From assembly GCA_032718865.1 (NCBI GenBank), contig JALUTQ010000045.1:1550001-1614000 (forward strand): a stretch of 64,000 nucleotides of DNA, written 5' to 3'. Each line of letters opens with the position of its first letter. The stretch's first letter is position 1. This document shows, piece by piece, positions 10,430 through 22,650 of the stretch. The notes under the pieces are model-generated. The model was not told where the DNA came from. It made no database searches and was given only the letters and a program-made list of their open reading frames with translations. Source of the DNA: Tilletia caries (taxonomy: Eukaryota; Basidiomycota; Exobasidiomycetes; Tilletiales; Tilletiaceae). Position numbers and translations under genes: made by a program.

Positions 10430-12216
10430 ATGGCACCAGCATCAAGACCACCATTCCTCTTCCGGGTATCGGACTTCATCTCAGAGTGTGAGTTCCCTTG
10501 CGAAGTCCCGTCAGCCACAGATCACAGTGCACTCATCCACTGACAGCGATCCGCCACCCTTTCTTCTTCTGCAGGGACACCACTAGCTCTGCTAGCATGT
10601 TACTGTGTCTTCACCTTCTTCCTCGTGCGTACCTTTGAATGCCCCCGCCGGCACACTGTTCACGTTGCTGACTCGCGCTTGCACATCGTAACCACTGCAG
10701 TACATCCTCCTACCAAACACAGTCACAGCGATCCTATGGTACATTTTCCTATGCATGCAGACCTTCGTCTCCTTCACCGTCGTCGGTGAAGCCATCCAAT
10801 CGATCCGGCCCAACGTTCTTGCCCGCCGAGCACGGAGAAAAGCAGCGGTTGAAGGCTTCCCCGACCTGACCGAGCGAACATGCCCTCCCATCGACGTCGT
10901 CCTCGTAGCCTACCTGCCCAACGAGAAGGACATCATTCTCCGACAGATGCGATACGTCCTCCGTGAGCTTGACTACCCAACATCGAAGCTCACCATCAAC
11001 ATCGTCTACAACACACCCAAGCCCATCGAGCCTCTCGAGACACAGATGAAGGAGATGGAGAAGCAGTACTCGAACCTGAACGTTGTCCGCGTCAACAAGT
11101 CCACCTCCAAGGCAGACAACATCAACCACTTCCTCACCCTGCCCTCCGAATCCAAGATCATCGCCATCTTCGACACGGACCACTACCCATCTCGACAGGC
11201 TCTCAAGTGGGTCGCACGGAAGTTCAACACGGGCGAGGTAGACATTGTCCAAGGGCGATGCTGCATCTACAACTTTGACGAGACATGGGTCACCCGAATG
11301 ATCGCCGCCGAGTTTGACACCATTTACGGCGTCTTCCACCCCGGTCGTGCCAACTTGCACGGATTCGGTCTCTTCGGTGGTTCGAACGGTTACTGGAACG
11401 CATCCTTGCTGCGCTCCATCGGGATGCAGAAGCACATGCTCACAGAGGACATTGACTCCACATTGCGGGCTATCACATCGGGAGCGCGGATCTCGTATGA
11501 TCTCAAGGTCGTCTCGTACGAGACGGCACCTGACACCCTGGCGGCTCTGCTCAAGCAGCGTTTGCGTTGGGCCCAGGGTTGGACCCAGGTCTCGATCCGT
11601 CATTTCGGGCCAGCCATGTCGCGCGGTGCCTACGGTTCCTACGTGCGGTCTCGTCTGGGTCTCTTCTTCCTCCTGGCCTTCCGAGAGGTGAGTTTAACCT
11701 TCCATCCCTTGCACCATTTTGGATGCCGCTGTTCAAGAGGTCCTGACACTGTTTCCCCGCTTTGTCCCCTGCCCTTCCCAGCTCTACTTCTACTTCCTCT
11801 CGCAACTCTTCTTCCTCCTCCTGTCGTCGTTGCTCACCCACGTTCCCCGGTCGTGGGATATGCTGTTCAAGTCCTTCGTCGGCTACAAGATCAGTGCTTG
11901 GGTGCTTGTCTTCAACATCCTCTGCATTGCCGCTGTCGGTGTTATCACGATCCGAAACCGATCCGACTTCACAAGACCAGGAGCCATCGTCCAGTTCAGC
12001 GCCATCTCGCCCGTGTATTTCACTATTGTTACTTTCACGAGTATCTTCTGCCACTTCCGGTACGTAGCATGCCTTCTCTTCTTCTCTGTGAATCATCGCA
12101 GACCATTGGCTCACCTTTCCTGCCTGCCTTCCTCACTGCACAGTGAACTGATCAAGTTCGAGAAGTGGAACCCGACCGCACGAACAGCGCCCAAGCCGAA
12201 GACGACGACTGTATGA
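10430..12216 (+). CDS. Processive family 2 glycosyltransferase (Cps1/hyaluronan-synthase-like)
   Basis: Five exons: 10430-10487, 10575-10624, 10701-11687, 11782-12059 and 12144-12216; 481 residues. Two N-terminal membrane helices come first (WTPLALLACY..., then YILLPNTVTAILWYIFLC). A cytoplasmic GT2 domain follows with the acidic motifs IFDTDHYPSR (near residue 193) and LTEDIDS, and the processivity motif QRLRWAQGW (near residue 321). Two or three C-terminal helices close the protein (LYFYFLSQLFFLLL, AWVLVFNILCIAAVGV, FTIVTFTSIFCHF). This matches fungal plasma-membrane GT2 enzymes, including Cryptococcus CPS1 and the ascomycete GT2 needed for hyphal growth on solid surfaces. The sugar donor and polymer cannot be read from the sequence. 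Confidence 0.9.
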
Positions 12217-13381
12217 GGAAGTTGCGATCTGCGATTCGCTTCCCCCTTCCTCCTACTCCGCCTTCTCAACCCGCCACACACATCACCAATTCCTTCGCTT
12301 TTTTACCACTCGATTTTCCGATCTTCTCCAGGGGTTTCCAATTTGTTATTGTCTCTCGATCCGTCAATCTCTCTCTTCCCACCACAGCAATTTTCTCTCC
12401 CTATCCCTCGTCCACCACACACATCCTTTGATTTCTTCCGACATCTCCCTCACCCTCGACACCTGGTCTGGTACCCTTCCAACATCCGGATGACGGAGGT
12501 CTCCCCCACCAGAATCACGACATGAAGGCGCCAAACCGCCCTTTTTTCGCCAACCCGGAGACTTGTTCTGCTTTTGCTTCCTTGGACTCCGAATCTCCTT
12601 CCTCCCTTCCACGAACCCAGCGATTGGTGGCGAGGGAGGGAAGGGGAGGGGGCCAGTCAGGGAAGAGACACCGTCTCTTGTCCTATCAGGCAAGGGATCC
12701 AGGGGCTCTTTTCCCACTGGCCGGCCCCCCTTTACTTCACCCGTGTGTTTTAATCATCCTCAACCTTCCTCCCACCATTTTTCCTCTTTCTCTCTCTATC
12801 CTAACCCCCAAACCTCAAGCATTCGGTGTGACCAGGAGGATCCGAAACATCGCGGAACAAGCTTCGGAACTACACTCTCTTTTTTTACATCTGTGGTTGG
12901 CTTGTGTGAGATCCCCCTTGTGTGATTTGATGATACCCTCGCCGGTTGGTGTTCCACCTGGAGTAAAATAGCAGAGCAGGGGAAAGGGATAAGTCCGTAG
13001 CAGAGAAGGGGAAAGGAGAAGGTCAGCTTCGCCAAGTCGGTCGATTCTGCTCGATCCAGAAATCAGATGGCAGAGGAGAAGTCAGCCTCGCCCAGTGTCT
13101 CATGGCGCACAAAATCTGAAGGCGCAAGGGGAGCTGCGTTCACAGGTGCCAAACGTGCTGCAGCGCATATCACGTCGGTACGATGGGGTAGAGAAAATTG
13201 CGCTGGGTTGCCATGGATTTGTCGAGAACTCAAAGCAAAAGGAGCCCGTAGTTGACAAGTAACGTGGGGTGTGAGGACAATATGCGTGTGGATGTGAGGG
13301 AGGAGGGGGTTGTGCATGTGACGGGGGTAAAACGAGGAGCTCGGGTCGGGAGGATTCAACGATGGGGGCGAATGTTGGAAT
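12217..13381. other. Spacer between GT2 and eL29
   Basis: Contains the 3' region of GT2 (pyrimidine-rich) and the downstream region of the convergent eL29 gene. I see no further gene. Confidence 0.4.
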
Positions 13382-13845
13382 CTATGCTGATGCTGCTGCT
13401 GCGTTACGTGCTTCCCGGATGGCCTGTGAGTAGGAGAGAAAGGAGGGAGTATATGCGGTGCGTCAGTTTGCGTGCCTGGGTGCGGATGCGAATGCGAATG
13501 CGCGAGGACGTGGTTCGTTCGTGGACTCACCTTCTCAGTGCCGTGCTTGGCGTACCGCTGGTTGCGGATGAACTTGGGGTCGACACCCTTCAGGGACGGG
13601 TACTTGTTGGACTTGGGCTTCTTGATACCTGTTTTGCAGCCAGAATGAAAAGGACGAAGTGAGCATTGGGGCAGAGAGGACTAGGGGCGGGGGGAGGGGC
13701 TACTGACCATTCCGGTGCGCCTTGGCGGACTGGTTGTGGTTCGTGTGGTTCTTGGACTTGGCCCTGGAAAAAAGCAGCGCAACAGAGAGGAAGACCGTCA
13801 GCGATTGATACCTTGCGCAGTGTCTGTAACATGAGTCACTCACAT
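13382..13845 (-). CDS. RPL29: 60S ribosomal protein eL29
   Basis: Four exons: 13845-13844, 13763-13708, 13628-13531 and 13423-13382; 65 residues. The protein starts [19 protein letters not shown] and continues [19 protein letters not shown] with RNQRYAKHG, the diagnostic eL29 sequence. The tail is [13 protein letters not shown]. The start codon itself is split: exon 1 ends AT, followed by GTGAGT, and exon 2 begins G-GCC-AAG. No other donor/acceptor choice gives the conserved Met-Ala-Lys start. Introns early in ribosomal protein genes are common in fungi; one inside the ATG is rare. It functions in the cytosolic large subunit. Confidence 0.93.
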
Positions 13846-15573
13846 CTTGACGACTTGTGCTGAGGAAAGTTGGTTGACGGTGGTGAAGAGGCTCTCCTTC
13901 TTGCTGCTGCCGGCCTTCGCTGCCGCTGCTGCTCCACTTTCTTTTGAGTGGGAGGTGGAAGAATCTTGCCTTTCCCACGGGGGCTCGGCCACGTGGATGC
14001 ACGATCGAGATGCTCGTCACGTGTGCTCGACGCGTGCGCGTTTCGGCATTTGAGTGGCCGAGACACGATCTCGGGCCGAGGAACTTTACTTGCCCACGTG
14101 TGCAAAAGAATCGGTACTTTTCCGGTACTGAGCCAGGAAGACCCGGTATAATAGCGGTTCCTTCGAGCCTTGAAGCGCTGGAAGCCGCGACGCTCTGCTC
14201 TGCTCACTGCTGTGAATCTGTCCAACTTCCTGCCACAGCTCTCGCCTCCACCGCGCTGCCTCGCTCCGCCATCAGACGTCGCACGACTTCCGCTGCATCC
14301 CGGATCCACGATTCACGCGCGCGTGATTCGTTGTTTCGGAGTCATGAGCTCAATAATGAATCAAGAGGGTACATACATACACACTAAAGTTGCATGGCCA
14401 CGGCGCCGGCAGGGCGCTCAATAGTCAATAATGCAGCTGTGATCGCGCTTCCGCTCTTTGATGGGCGCCCTGGAGAGGAAGAGGAACACGAGGTTTTCAA
14501 GTGTAGAACAGGCATCAGCGTGGGCCCGGCTCGGGGCTCGCCGCTGGGAGCGCGCCAAAGCGTGACGCGAGCTCGAGGACTGCAAATGATCGAATTGGTG
14601 TCCAGACGTACGCCCGGACGACCTCATCGCTCACGCTCATGATCCGCGTCATGCTGGGGCGGCCGTCATCACGCATCTCAGGTGTCCATTGATTATTGTC
14701 GTGCCTCAGCGCCTCACCTTGGAGTCAAAAGAAACCTCAGAACTGATCCGAGATTATGGAGCCCAACAAGGATCACCCAGGAAGGTCGAGATCGCGTGCA
14801 GCTGGGCTCCCGCAGTCGCGCGGGTGCGGCGTGAGGCTGGATGAGGACTGAGGAATGATATGGCAGCTATACAGAAGTAACTGGATCGTATCGTTGGTCA
14901 GGTTGGGAGTTGGGCGACCGGATGATGGTGCATGGTGAAGTCCAACTTGCAACGGAGCCTTCGAGATGAGACGGTATCTGCAGGATGACGTCGTTGCGTC
15001 GAACGGAGTTAAGAAAGAAGCGAGTTCTAAACGGGCGTGAATCGTCATCGAGCGGGGTGAAAGGATGGAGCGATGGAGAGCTTGCCGTTCTCCCCTTCCT
15101 TGCCTGTCGGACAACTTGCCTCGCTCATCCACTCCCGCTTCCCACCTCTCACATCGAGCTCAGGCTGTCGGCATCGTCTCCTCCACACCTCACCTCACTT
15201 CGTTCCTTGGCCGCGTTCCGCCGCATTCTGGCAGTTGGCAGCCCAGTTCCGCCCTGACACGCACTGCGCACACTCACAGCCGAAAGAACAACCTCCTCGC
15301 CTTCTTTCTCTCTGCGCTCACCCCTCACCACCGCACCGCACCAAGGACTGATCTGACGGAGGTCGACCATCATCCACCATCGGGAGAGAATTAAGGCTGG
15401 ACGATCCAGGCCACTAGCTGTTCCTCTGAACCCCTCGTTGGCTTGCTTTGACCTTCATAACAACCATCCCCCTCATCGTCTCATCTCTCGCCTCAGCCAA
15501 GCAAGGCTGTCCCGGACTCTCTCATCCTTCCTGTTCTACGCTCGCTGTCCAACCCAGGAACGCACCACACCCA
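13846..15573. promoter_or_regulatory. Divergent intergenic region between eL29 and the RCK2-like kinase
   Basis: The region upstream of eL29 carries CACGTG cores (for example near 13991 and 14096). The last 400 bp before 15574 are C/T-rich like a basidiomycete promoter and leader. I recognise no coding sequence in between. Confidence 0.4.
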
Positions 15574-18500
15574 ATGCTGAACGAAGTACGTGTCGCTCTC
15601 ATCTCTCTCCATCTCATCCACCGCATTCATTCGTAGCTGACTCTCCTGCTCCTGCTCCTCGCCTCTCACCTCTCACCAGATCAAGAAGCTCATTCGCCAG
15701 GGAAAGGGCAACAAGGACAACCACAACAACGACAACGCCACTGCCAACACATCCACCGACTCCTCCTCCTCCGCCGACCACGACGTAAGTGCATACATCC
15801 CGCATTCCATCCTCTCCATCGCCACTAATCTTCTTTGCTCCTTGCCCCCTACAGGCCCAACTCGCCAGAGCCGTTGAGTGCATGCATCTCAGCACAGATG
15901 GCGCTCATCGCATCAATATCCCTCCCGTCAACATGGACGAGCACTCCGCTCCCTTCGGCAGCGGAACTCCCTCCGCGAACGAGGCCAACCGACAGCTCTT
16001 CCACGGTGCCCAGCCAGCTTCCATCCCAGACAAAGCCCAGCCCGCTCAAACCGTCCGCACCGACGCATCTGCCCATGGTTCATCCGCTCCTGCATCCAAC
16101 CAGGCCTCCAAGGCCGCACAGCACGCTGCCAACCAGGCCGCTGCCAACGCTTCCGTTAATGCCAGCAGCGATAAGCATAAGCACCAGGACGCCGCACAGC
16201 AGATGGTAGATGAGGAACGACAAGCATCAGAAAAGCTGCCCAAGTACGAGGGCTTGACCGAGCGCTTCGACCTGGTCTGCAAGATGGGAGAGTGAGTCGT
16301 TTCACGGCCGTTGCTTTCGGCACGGTCAGCATACAATGACGTTCCAACCCGAATTTCTCATCTCTCCTTTCATATTCTTCAGTGGCGCATTCTCGAACGT
16401 GTACAAGGCAAGGGATAAAAAGACCGGGAAAAAGGTGGCCATCAAGGTCGTCAGGAAGTACGAACTCAACTCGAACCAGGTGAGCTTTCCTGCCGTTTTG
16501 TGTTGTGTTCCTTTCCCCCTTTCCCTTCCTTCTGCTCTCCATTCTCTCCTCCATCCCCACTACCAGGGAGCAGTTATATGCGGGTGTGCGAGCGCAGCAG
16601 TGTGAAAAAGTCCGATTCGTCGATGACCTTGCACGCATCTCTCTCTGGTGGTGGGAAGAGAAATGGAACAGAAGCGAAGGAATGGGTCGGGGTGGCGCAG
16701 TAAATGCGCCTCTCCAGCCTTTTCCTGTTGCCACTCCTCCTCCCTCACCCCCTCCTATTTTCGTCATCATCTCATCACCTTCTATGAGAGACCAATTCGC
16801 TGACCAACGCCGCACAACCCATAACTGCTCCCCTCTCCCCTTCTCTCTGTCTATTTTCCCTCGTTGCTTGGTTTTCCCTTCGCGCCCTCTCCTTCGCTCT
16901 CTGGTCCATCGCTCTTTCGCTCACCGCTACCGAATCGCCACTGCCATGCCAAACGAACGTCAACCGCTTGTCTCCATCGCCACTCACTACATGCCACCTC
17001 GATTCCATACAAACGCCGCTCACGCTCCCATGTTCGTTGCGACTTGAATCACCAGGATGGCCGACTCGACCCCAACTTCCGGAAGAAGAACCGTGCGACC
17101 GAGGTCCGTTAGCTCGACCCTCCCCTTCACTCTCCCCTTTCCTGCTTCTTTTCTCTCTCATTTGCCGCTCTCCGAACTGCTTCAGCCCATTTCTATCGTG
17201 CGTAGGTGCTGACTTTACATTCCCTCCACCAATCCGCAGAGAGCAAACATCCTCAAGGAAGTCCAAATCATGCGTGGCCTAAAGCACGGCGGTGTAGTCG
17301 AGCTACTAGAATTTGCTGAAGCTCGGGATCACTACTACCTCATACTCGAACTCATGGAGGGCGGCGAGCTTTTCCACCAGATCGTAAAGCTCACCTACTT
17401 CAGCGAACCTCTGGCCCGACACGTCATACTGCAAGTCGCACATGCAATTCGGTATTTGCACGAGGAGCGGGGTGTTGTTCACAGGTTCGTTCATGTTTCT
17501 TGAGCCGTCTGTATGCGAAGCTTTGTCACTAGACACTGACGAATAATCTGTCGCACCATCAGAGATATCAAGCCGGAGAATCTCCTGTTCGAATCCATCA
17601 AGATCATTCCCTCGAAACACCCCAAAGCGCGACCATACGACGAGGATAAGGAGGACGAGGGCGAGTACATGCCTGGAATTGGTGGCGGTGGCATTGGCCG
17701 GGTAAAGCTTGCCGACTTCGGACTGAGCAAGATCGTGTGGGAGGAGAGCACCATGACACCATGCGGAACCGTCGGTTACACCGCACCCGAAATCGTCAAG
17801 GACGAGCGATACTCGAAGAGTGTCGATATGTGGGCCCTCGGATGTGTACTCTACACGCTCCTGTGTGGTTTCCCTCCGTTCTACGACGAGTCGATCTCTG
17901 TCCTGACAGAGAAGGTCGCTCGGGGCTACTACACGTTCCTGAGTCCATGGTGGGACGACATCAGCAACTCTGCGAAGGACCTCATCACCAACTTGCTCTG
18001 CGTCGACCCGCGACGACGGTACACGATTGACCAATTCCTCGCGCATCCTTGGTGTAACGTCAAGGACCCCCGGCCGGATCTCAACTCGGCCGACATCGCG
18101 CTTGCACACACGTCGGAGATGCCCCTTGACTCGCCCTTGTTGCGGAGCATGCAGACAACGAGCACGAAGACGCAGCCTGGCGTCCGGGCTGGGATGATGA
18201 GTCCCGGCGTGCATCAGCTCAAGGAGGCCTTTGATGTCACATATGCGGTACACCGTATGGAGGAGGAGGGGCATCGGAGAAGGGCCGAGGGATACTCCTC
18301 CGGCAATGGCGAGCGTCTGGCCGATCTCAACGAGGATGACTCGGATGAGGAGTTGGCGGACGAGGTCAAGCATGCGACGGTGAAGTACGGCGGGCAAGTC
18401 GGCGCTGCGGTTGCTGGCGTCCGTCAACAACAACCACAACAACAACAGGTACCTCAGCCATCAAAAGCCGCGCCTGCTGCCGCCGCAGCACAACAACAGT

Positions 18501-18748
18501 ACCAAGGCCGAGGCGGTGCCGATCCCAAGTTGGCCGAGGCTGCGCTGTACGAAGGCCGGGCGGGTCCGAGGGATCGGGGCAATGCTGCTGCGCGGAAGCG
18601 GGGCTTTGAGCTCAATATGGGCAATGCTACGCTGCTGGGCCGGCGGAATCGGGGTGGTGTCGATGCTGGGATGAACTTGCAGAACTTTGGAGGGTTGGGC
18701 ATGGGTGCTCAGCGTGGGGCTGCTGTGCCGGCTCCTCGGAATGCTTGA
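15574..18748 (+). CDS. RCK2/Srk1-type CAMK protein kinase
   Basis: Seven exons: 15574-15585, 15680-15784, 15855-16291, 16383-16479, 17056-17103, 17240-17484 and 17563-18748; about 709 residues. The kinase domain spans about residues 175-480: a Gly loop GEDGAFSNV, VAIKVVRK lysine, VHRDIKPENL, DFGLSK, CGTVGYTAPE and DMWALGCVLYTLLCGFPPF. A ~45-residue insert between HRD and DFG (SKHPKARPYDEDKEDEGEY, ending GGGGIGRVKLADFG) is the signature of yeast Rck2 and fission yeast Srk1. Those kinases are phosphorylated by the Hog1/Sty1 stress MAPK and dampen translation or cell-cycle entry. N- and C-terminal tails are low-complexity with poly-Gln. The 576-bp fourth intron and the 48-bp exon after it are the least certain parts. 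Confidence 0.88.
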
Positions 18749-19017
18749 GTGGCGTGGCGTACGCGTACGGCGCGCGTGGGCATTTCACCTGTATGGGGGA
18801 CATCGGACTGGGGAAAGGACTCCCCGCCCGGTCCCCTTACTCGGAACGATCACTATTCTTGTCCCTATCATCCCTCCTCTCGCTTTCGCTGATCCCCCTT
18901 TTCACTATTACGATGTTCCCCCCTTCGGCGCATATCTATTTTCCTGTTCGGGATCCTCGTCCGTTCGTCCGTCCGTCCGTCCGTCCAGTGGCTGTTGTTT
19001 TTCTCTGCCTTCTCTTT

Positions 19018-19057
<40 letters not shown>

Positions 19058-19503
19058 TTCCTCTTGGAGCGCCCTTTTTGGAACGGGCTCCCCCTGGCAC
19101 GAACTCAGCTGCCATCATCGCAACCCAGCTTTACTTCATTTGTAGACGCGAAATGACGGTCCCTTTCCCTCGTCCCCCTCCCCTTTCCATCTTCCCTTCC
19201 CTTATCCGCCCGCACAAGCCCAGAATTGGGTATCATGACCCTCCCCTCCCCTCCCCCCCCTCTCCTACCATTCGGGATTCGGTACACGGTAGCAAGTCTT
19301 GTTTTATTCCCCCCCAAAGTAGTAATCCTCTCTCTGCCCAATGTCCAAACAAAACATCAATCGTCCTTCGCCCGCTCGTTCTGCCTCTCGATGTGTGCGT
19401 CCCCTTCCTCGGTTCATCCTCCTTCCATCTATCTGTCGCGGAATAACGCAATTGAAGACTTTGATTCCTGTTGCTGTGGGTTTGTGATGCGCCGGAGCTT
19501 GCC
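18749..19503. repeat. 3' spacer with microsatellites
   Basis: Pyrimidine-rich spacer between converging genes. It holds a (CCGT)n run at about 18960-18987 and a (CT)n run at about 19020-19052. No gene is seen. Confidence 0.6.
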
Positions 19504-21787
19504 TTAGCAGAAGTTGTAAACCGGATAACGCGCCGATGGCGGAGCCACAACGACAGGTTGAGACGATCCAGACCGGCTCCTTTCTTCGTTGCAGAGAAGG
19601 CACCCGCAGAACCGGGCGGTGCCGTCATCCGCTTGAAGTTTGCCAGGTGGATCACGCGACGAGCCTCTGAGGTCCGCGGGACGGAGATGGGCACATGCAC
19701 ACGGGGCGCAGAAGCGCCAATCGACCGACCTCTCCCTGAGGGGTTCCGTCTGGGTGTCCGTCGGAGCCTGCGGTCTTGACGGCGAGGAGGTCCGAGTGGA
19801 GCCAGAAGACAGAGTCGTCGTCGTCGGCGTCGGCGTCGTATACGCGTCCCGGGACATCAGCCATGGTCCCATACCGCCAATCGTGACCGACTTGAAAAAG
19901 GCATTCACCCGTTCGCGTCGTAAGCCGGGCAGGAAGCGGTCTTCACGCAGCGGAGGGAGAGCCTCCGTCTTTGATGATGATACGGAGGTTCTTGTTCTTG
20001 GTGACTTGTTGTGATGGTCGTAGCCGTAGCCGCTGACGGGGACGAGGCAGGATACGCAGAGGTAGGAATGTCTGATGAGGGCTTGACATGGATCCGGGAG
20101 GGCCTCGATTGCCTCTTGGGTGATCCACTTCGCAGATGAAGAGGCAGGAGCAGCAGCAGGAGGAAGAGTCGAAGTCTTCCCCCTTCTTGTTTCCGAATCG
20201 TCTTGCTGGCACAAGAGAACATCCTGGACGACCATGGCGCACAGTACCCCGAGAGACGGGGGACGCCATCTTATCCTGCCCGGAGGGTGCGCTGCGATTG
20301 GCTCGCTTGACCGCTCGATGCTACGCCTGCTGTCAGAATTACTAGTATCTACTCTGGCTTCGCACATCGCCGTCGCGAGCGCGAAGACTTCGTCTGCGTT
20401 TGATACCGATGTCGCAAGCGGGCCATGTCCTGTTGGAGCTGCTTGTGGTATTCGTGCAGTCGAACCCGATGACCCAGCAAATCGTTGTAGTCTCTTCACC
20501 AGGTTGGCGCTTGGCGTAAGGATGGAGAGGTTGTATAGGCAGGGGAAGTAGCAGAGGGAAGGAGGGACGAGGTATGCTCCTTGCCTTCGGGCATCAGGCC
20601 ATGCGATAATCTTGATATTCTCGACGTCTTTTTTGCCGAGGAAAGGCAGCAAGTTTGAGAAGGGCACCCCTGTTCGTGATCAATGGGAGGACCAGACTTG
20701 AATTCTTGGGAAGTTCATACGAAAAGTCAGAATCGACCTTAGATCTCAAATACCACTCACCATCACCTTCGTCGATCCATATGAGCTCCTGCAAGCTCAG
20801 CGCGTCCGGTTGTACATCTGGTGACGTGCATCCTCCGTTCCGAGCCACGTCCTCCCGAACGTGCGAGATCGTCCGGAAGCGTCTGCCGGAACGGAGCACA
20901 GTCTTGCGGTAGTTGAACTCGAGGTCCGGTCGTGGGGTCGGTATCGTGGGCTTTCGTGTGGACCAGGATGCTCGACTGTTATCGGCGGCGAGCTCGCGGT
21001 GGATCTCGCTGATCTTGTAGCGCAGTGCGACCTGGTTGAGACTGGTGCGTTGCAAGCTGATGAAGAATGGATCTTGGTCGTCGTCGTCATTGTCGTTGTG
21101 GTTGTCGCCACGGTCTGGGACGGAACGGACTTTCCGAAGAACAGTAGAAAGCGATTTGGCTTCGTTGGAAGCAAGGTCGCGACGGAAACTTTTGGAGTTG
21201 ATGAGTGGGTGCTTGAGCAGAGCGTGTAGGCGCCTTTCAAGAGCAACTGGAAAGGAAAAGAGAAAGGGATAAGCATTGTCGTTTTCCCTCGCGCACAAGA
21301 CTTTGCACTCACTCAGACTTGGGCGGTATCGCGAAGGGACACCACGATAATCGGAGTGTTTTTCCACGTAGAATGTGGGTAGAAGACGATCCAGATCCGC
21401 CCAGCTGGCTTCGTCAATGTCCACAGTCTTGCATTTCCCTTTCGATTTCTGAAGGTTGGACTTGAGCTTGGTGGCAGGCGTCGTTTCGAGCGAGTCGAGA
21501 AGCGTCAGGGCTTGTAAGAGAAGGAGCACGGGATCATTCCGGACGTCGCGTTCGAGGGTCGGAGGCTTGATGTACAGATGCTTGGTGATACGGCCCTCCA
21601 TCACCCACGTGTTCTCGTACTCCTCTTCTGGTTCATCGTCCCCCTCCTCGTCGGATGGGAGCAGGAGTTCCTCCTGGCTGTCGTCTCCTGATGAAGACGA
21701 TCCACTTGGACCGGCTTTCGGCTCATCTTCGTCCACGTCAGGCCGCCTCCAGAAGGCGGAACGACGCGGAGCAGGGGAAGGCGACAT
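19504..21787 (-). CDS. Unrecognised protein with acidic N-terminus and Cys-rich C-terminus
   Basis: Three exons: 21787-21313, 21246-20761 and 20669-19504; 708 residues. I do not recognise a family. Visible features are an acidic Ser-rich start (residues 15-65), a basic/Asp stretch in the middle (DNHNDNDDDDQD), and a long mixed region with Ser/Thr/Pro low complexity. Near the end are two Cys clusters, FCAPCACAHLRPADLR and FCGCLLCNEER, which could bind zinc; the chain ends YNFC. It converges with the kinase gene on the left. Its start lies 150 bp from the left end of the palindromic FHA element. Intron borders are good GT-AG sites, so I treat it as a real gene. Confidence 0.7.
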
Positions 21788-21938
21788 CCTTGACCTGCTG
21801 TGGATAATTATAACGTGAACACATAACGCAACAGGAAGGAAGCGTGCTGACTGCTGGGAGCGTTCTCAGATCCAGGAGCCGTTCGCCGTTCGGTCCAAAC
21901 AAACGCGAAACGGCTGGCTGGCTCGTTTCGAGAACGGG

Positions 21939-22185
21939 TGAATGTCCCGATCTATGGTCGGTTCGCCCCGAGCACCCCGGCACTGACCCCGATCTATGGT
22001 TGAGTGACCCCATAAAGATGGTCATGTGACCCCATAAAGATGGTCGATTGAGCCCGTAAAAAACGCAATTTTGGTGCATTGACCCCGTAAGATTAGTACA
22101 TTGAACCCATAAAGATGGTCGATTGGCCCCATAAAGATGGTGGACAGAGCCCATAAAGATGGTGGGACAGAGCCCGTAATGTCTA
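21939..22185 (+). repeat. Left terminal inverted repeat with internal short repeats
   Basis: Units of the form CCATAAAGATGGTCGATTG recur about ten times with changes (CCCCATAAAGATGGT, GCCCGTAA, ACCCATAAAGATGG). The block is mirrored in reverse complement at 27732-27901. Confidence 0.8.
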
Positions 22186-22341
22186 TTTCAGCCGGATAGA
22201 GCGGTAGTGTGTACTAACACTGTCCAAACGACCGGTCGGGCCTTCAGGTATGTAAGAGGGTTCAACTCACATACAAGTCGAGCTTCTGTGAAGCGTTTCT
22301 GCCCGTCGACGAGCTCTCAAAGTGAATTACGTCGCCGAAGT

Positions 22342-22586
22342 GTAATAGACAAGACTATTATGGAGTGAAAAGCAGAGTGTAGAATGACGAGGAAGAAAGG
22401 ACTAAGTACAAAGGATGAGCTCGGGAAGGGAAAAGATGAGGAGGAGAGAGGATAGCGTGAGAAATGTGGAGGTACTGGTGTTGCTATGCGGAGGAGTGCG
22501 AGTGTGAGAAAAGGAAAGGAAACGAAGAGGAAGAGGAAGAGGACAGATAAGATAAGATAAGAGCCACATGGACCTCGTCCAGCACA
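22342..22586 (-). repeat. LTR-like direct repeat A (outer, left arm)
   Basis: 245 bp nearly identical to 24583-24827 in the same orientation (one difference noticed: GCGAGTG/GCGAATG). Read on the minus strand it begins TGTGCTGGAC and ends GTCTATTAC. Confidence 0.85.
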
Positions 22587-22650
22587 TCCCCACCGACAAA
22601 AGACGACTGTCCCGAGTCGTGGTGATGGAAGGAACTGCGCGTCGGAGAGA

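Noticed and set aside
10749..11603. 284-codon antisense frame inside the GT2 gene
   Set aside because: Mirror of a strongly conserved coding exon; no independent support.
17306..18445. 379-codon antisense frame in the RCK2-like gene
   Set aside because: Shadow of the kinase domain exon.
19020..19052. Telomere- or centromere-like repeat
   Set aside because: It is a simple CT run; no telomeric hexamer arrays were found anywhere in the window.
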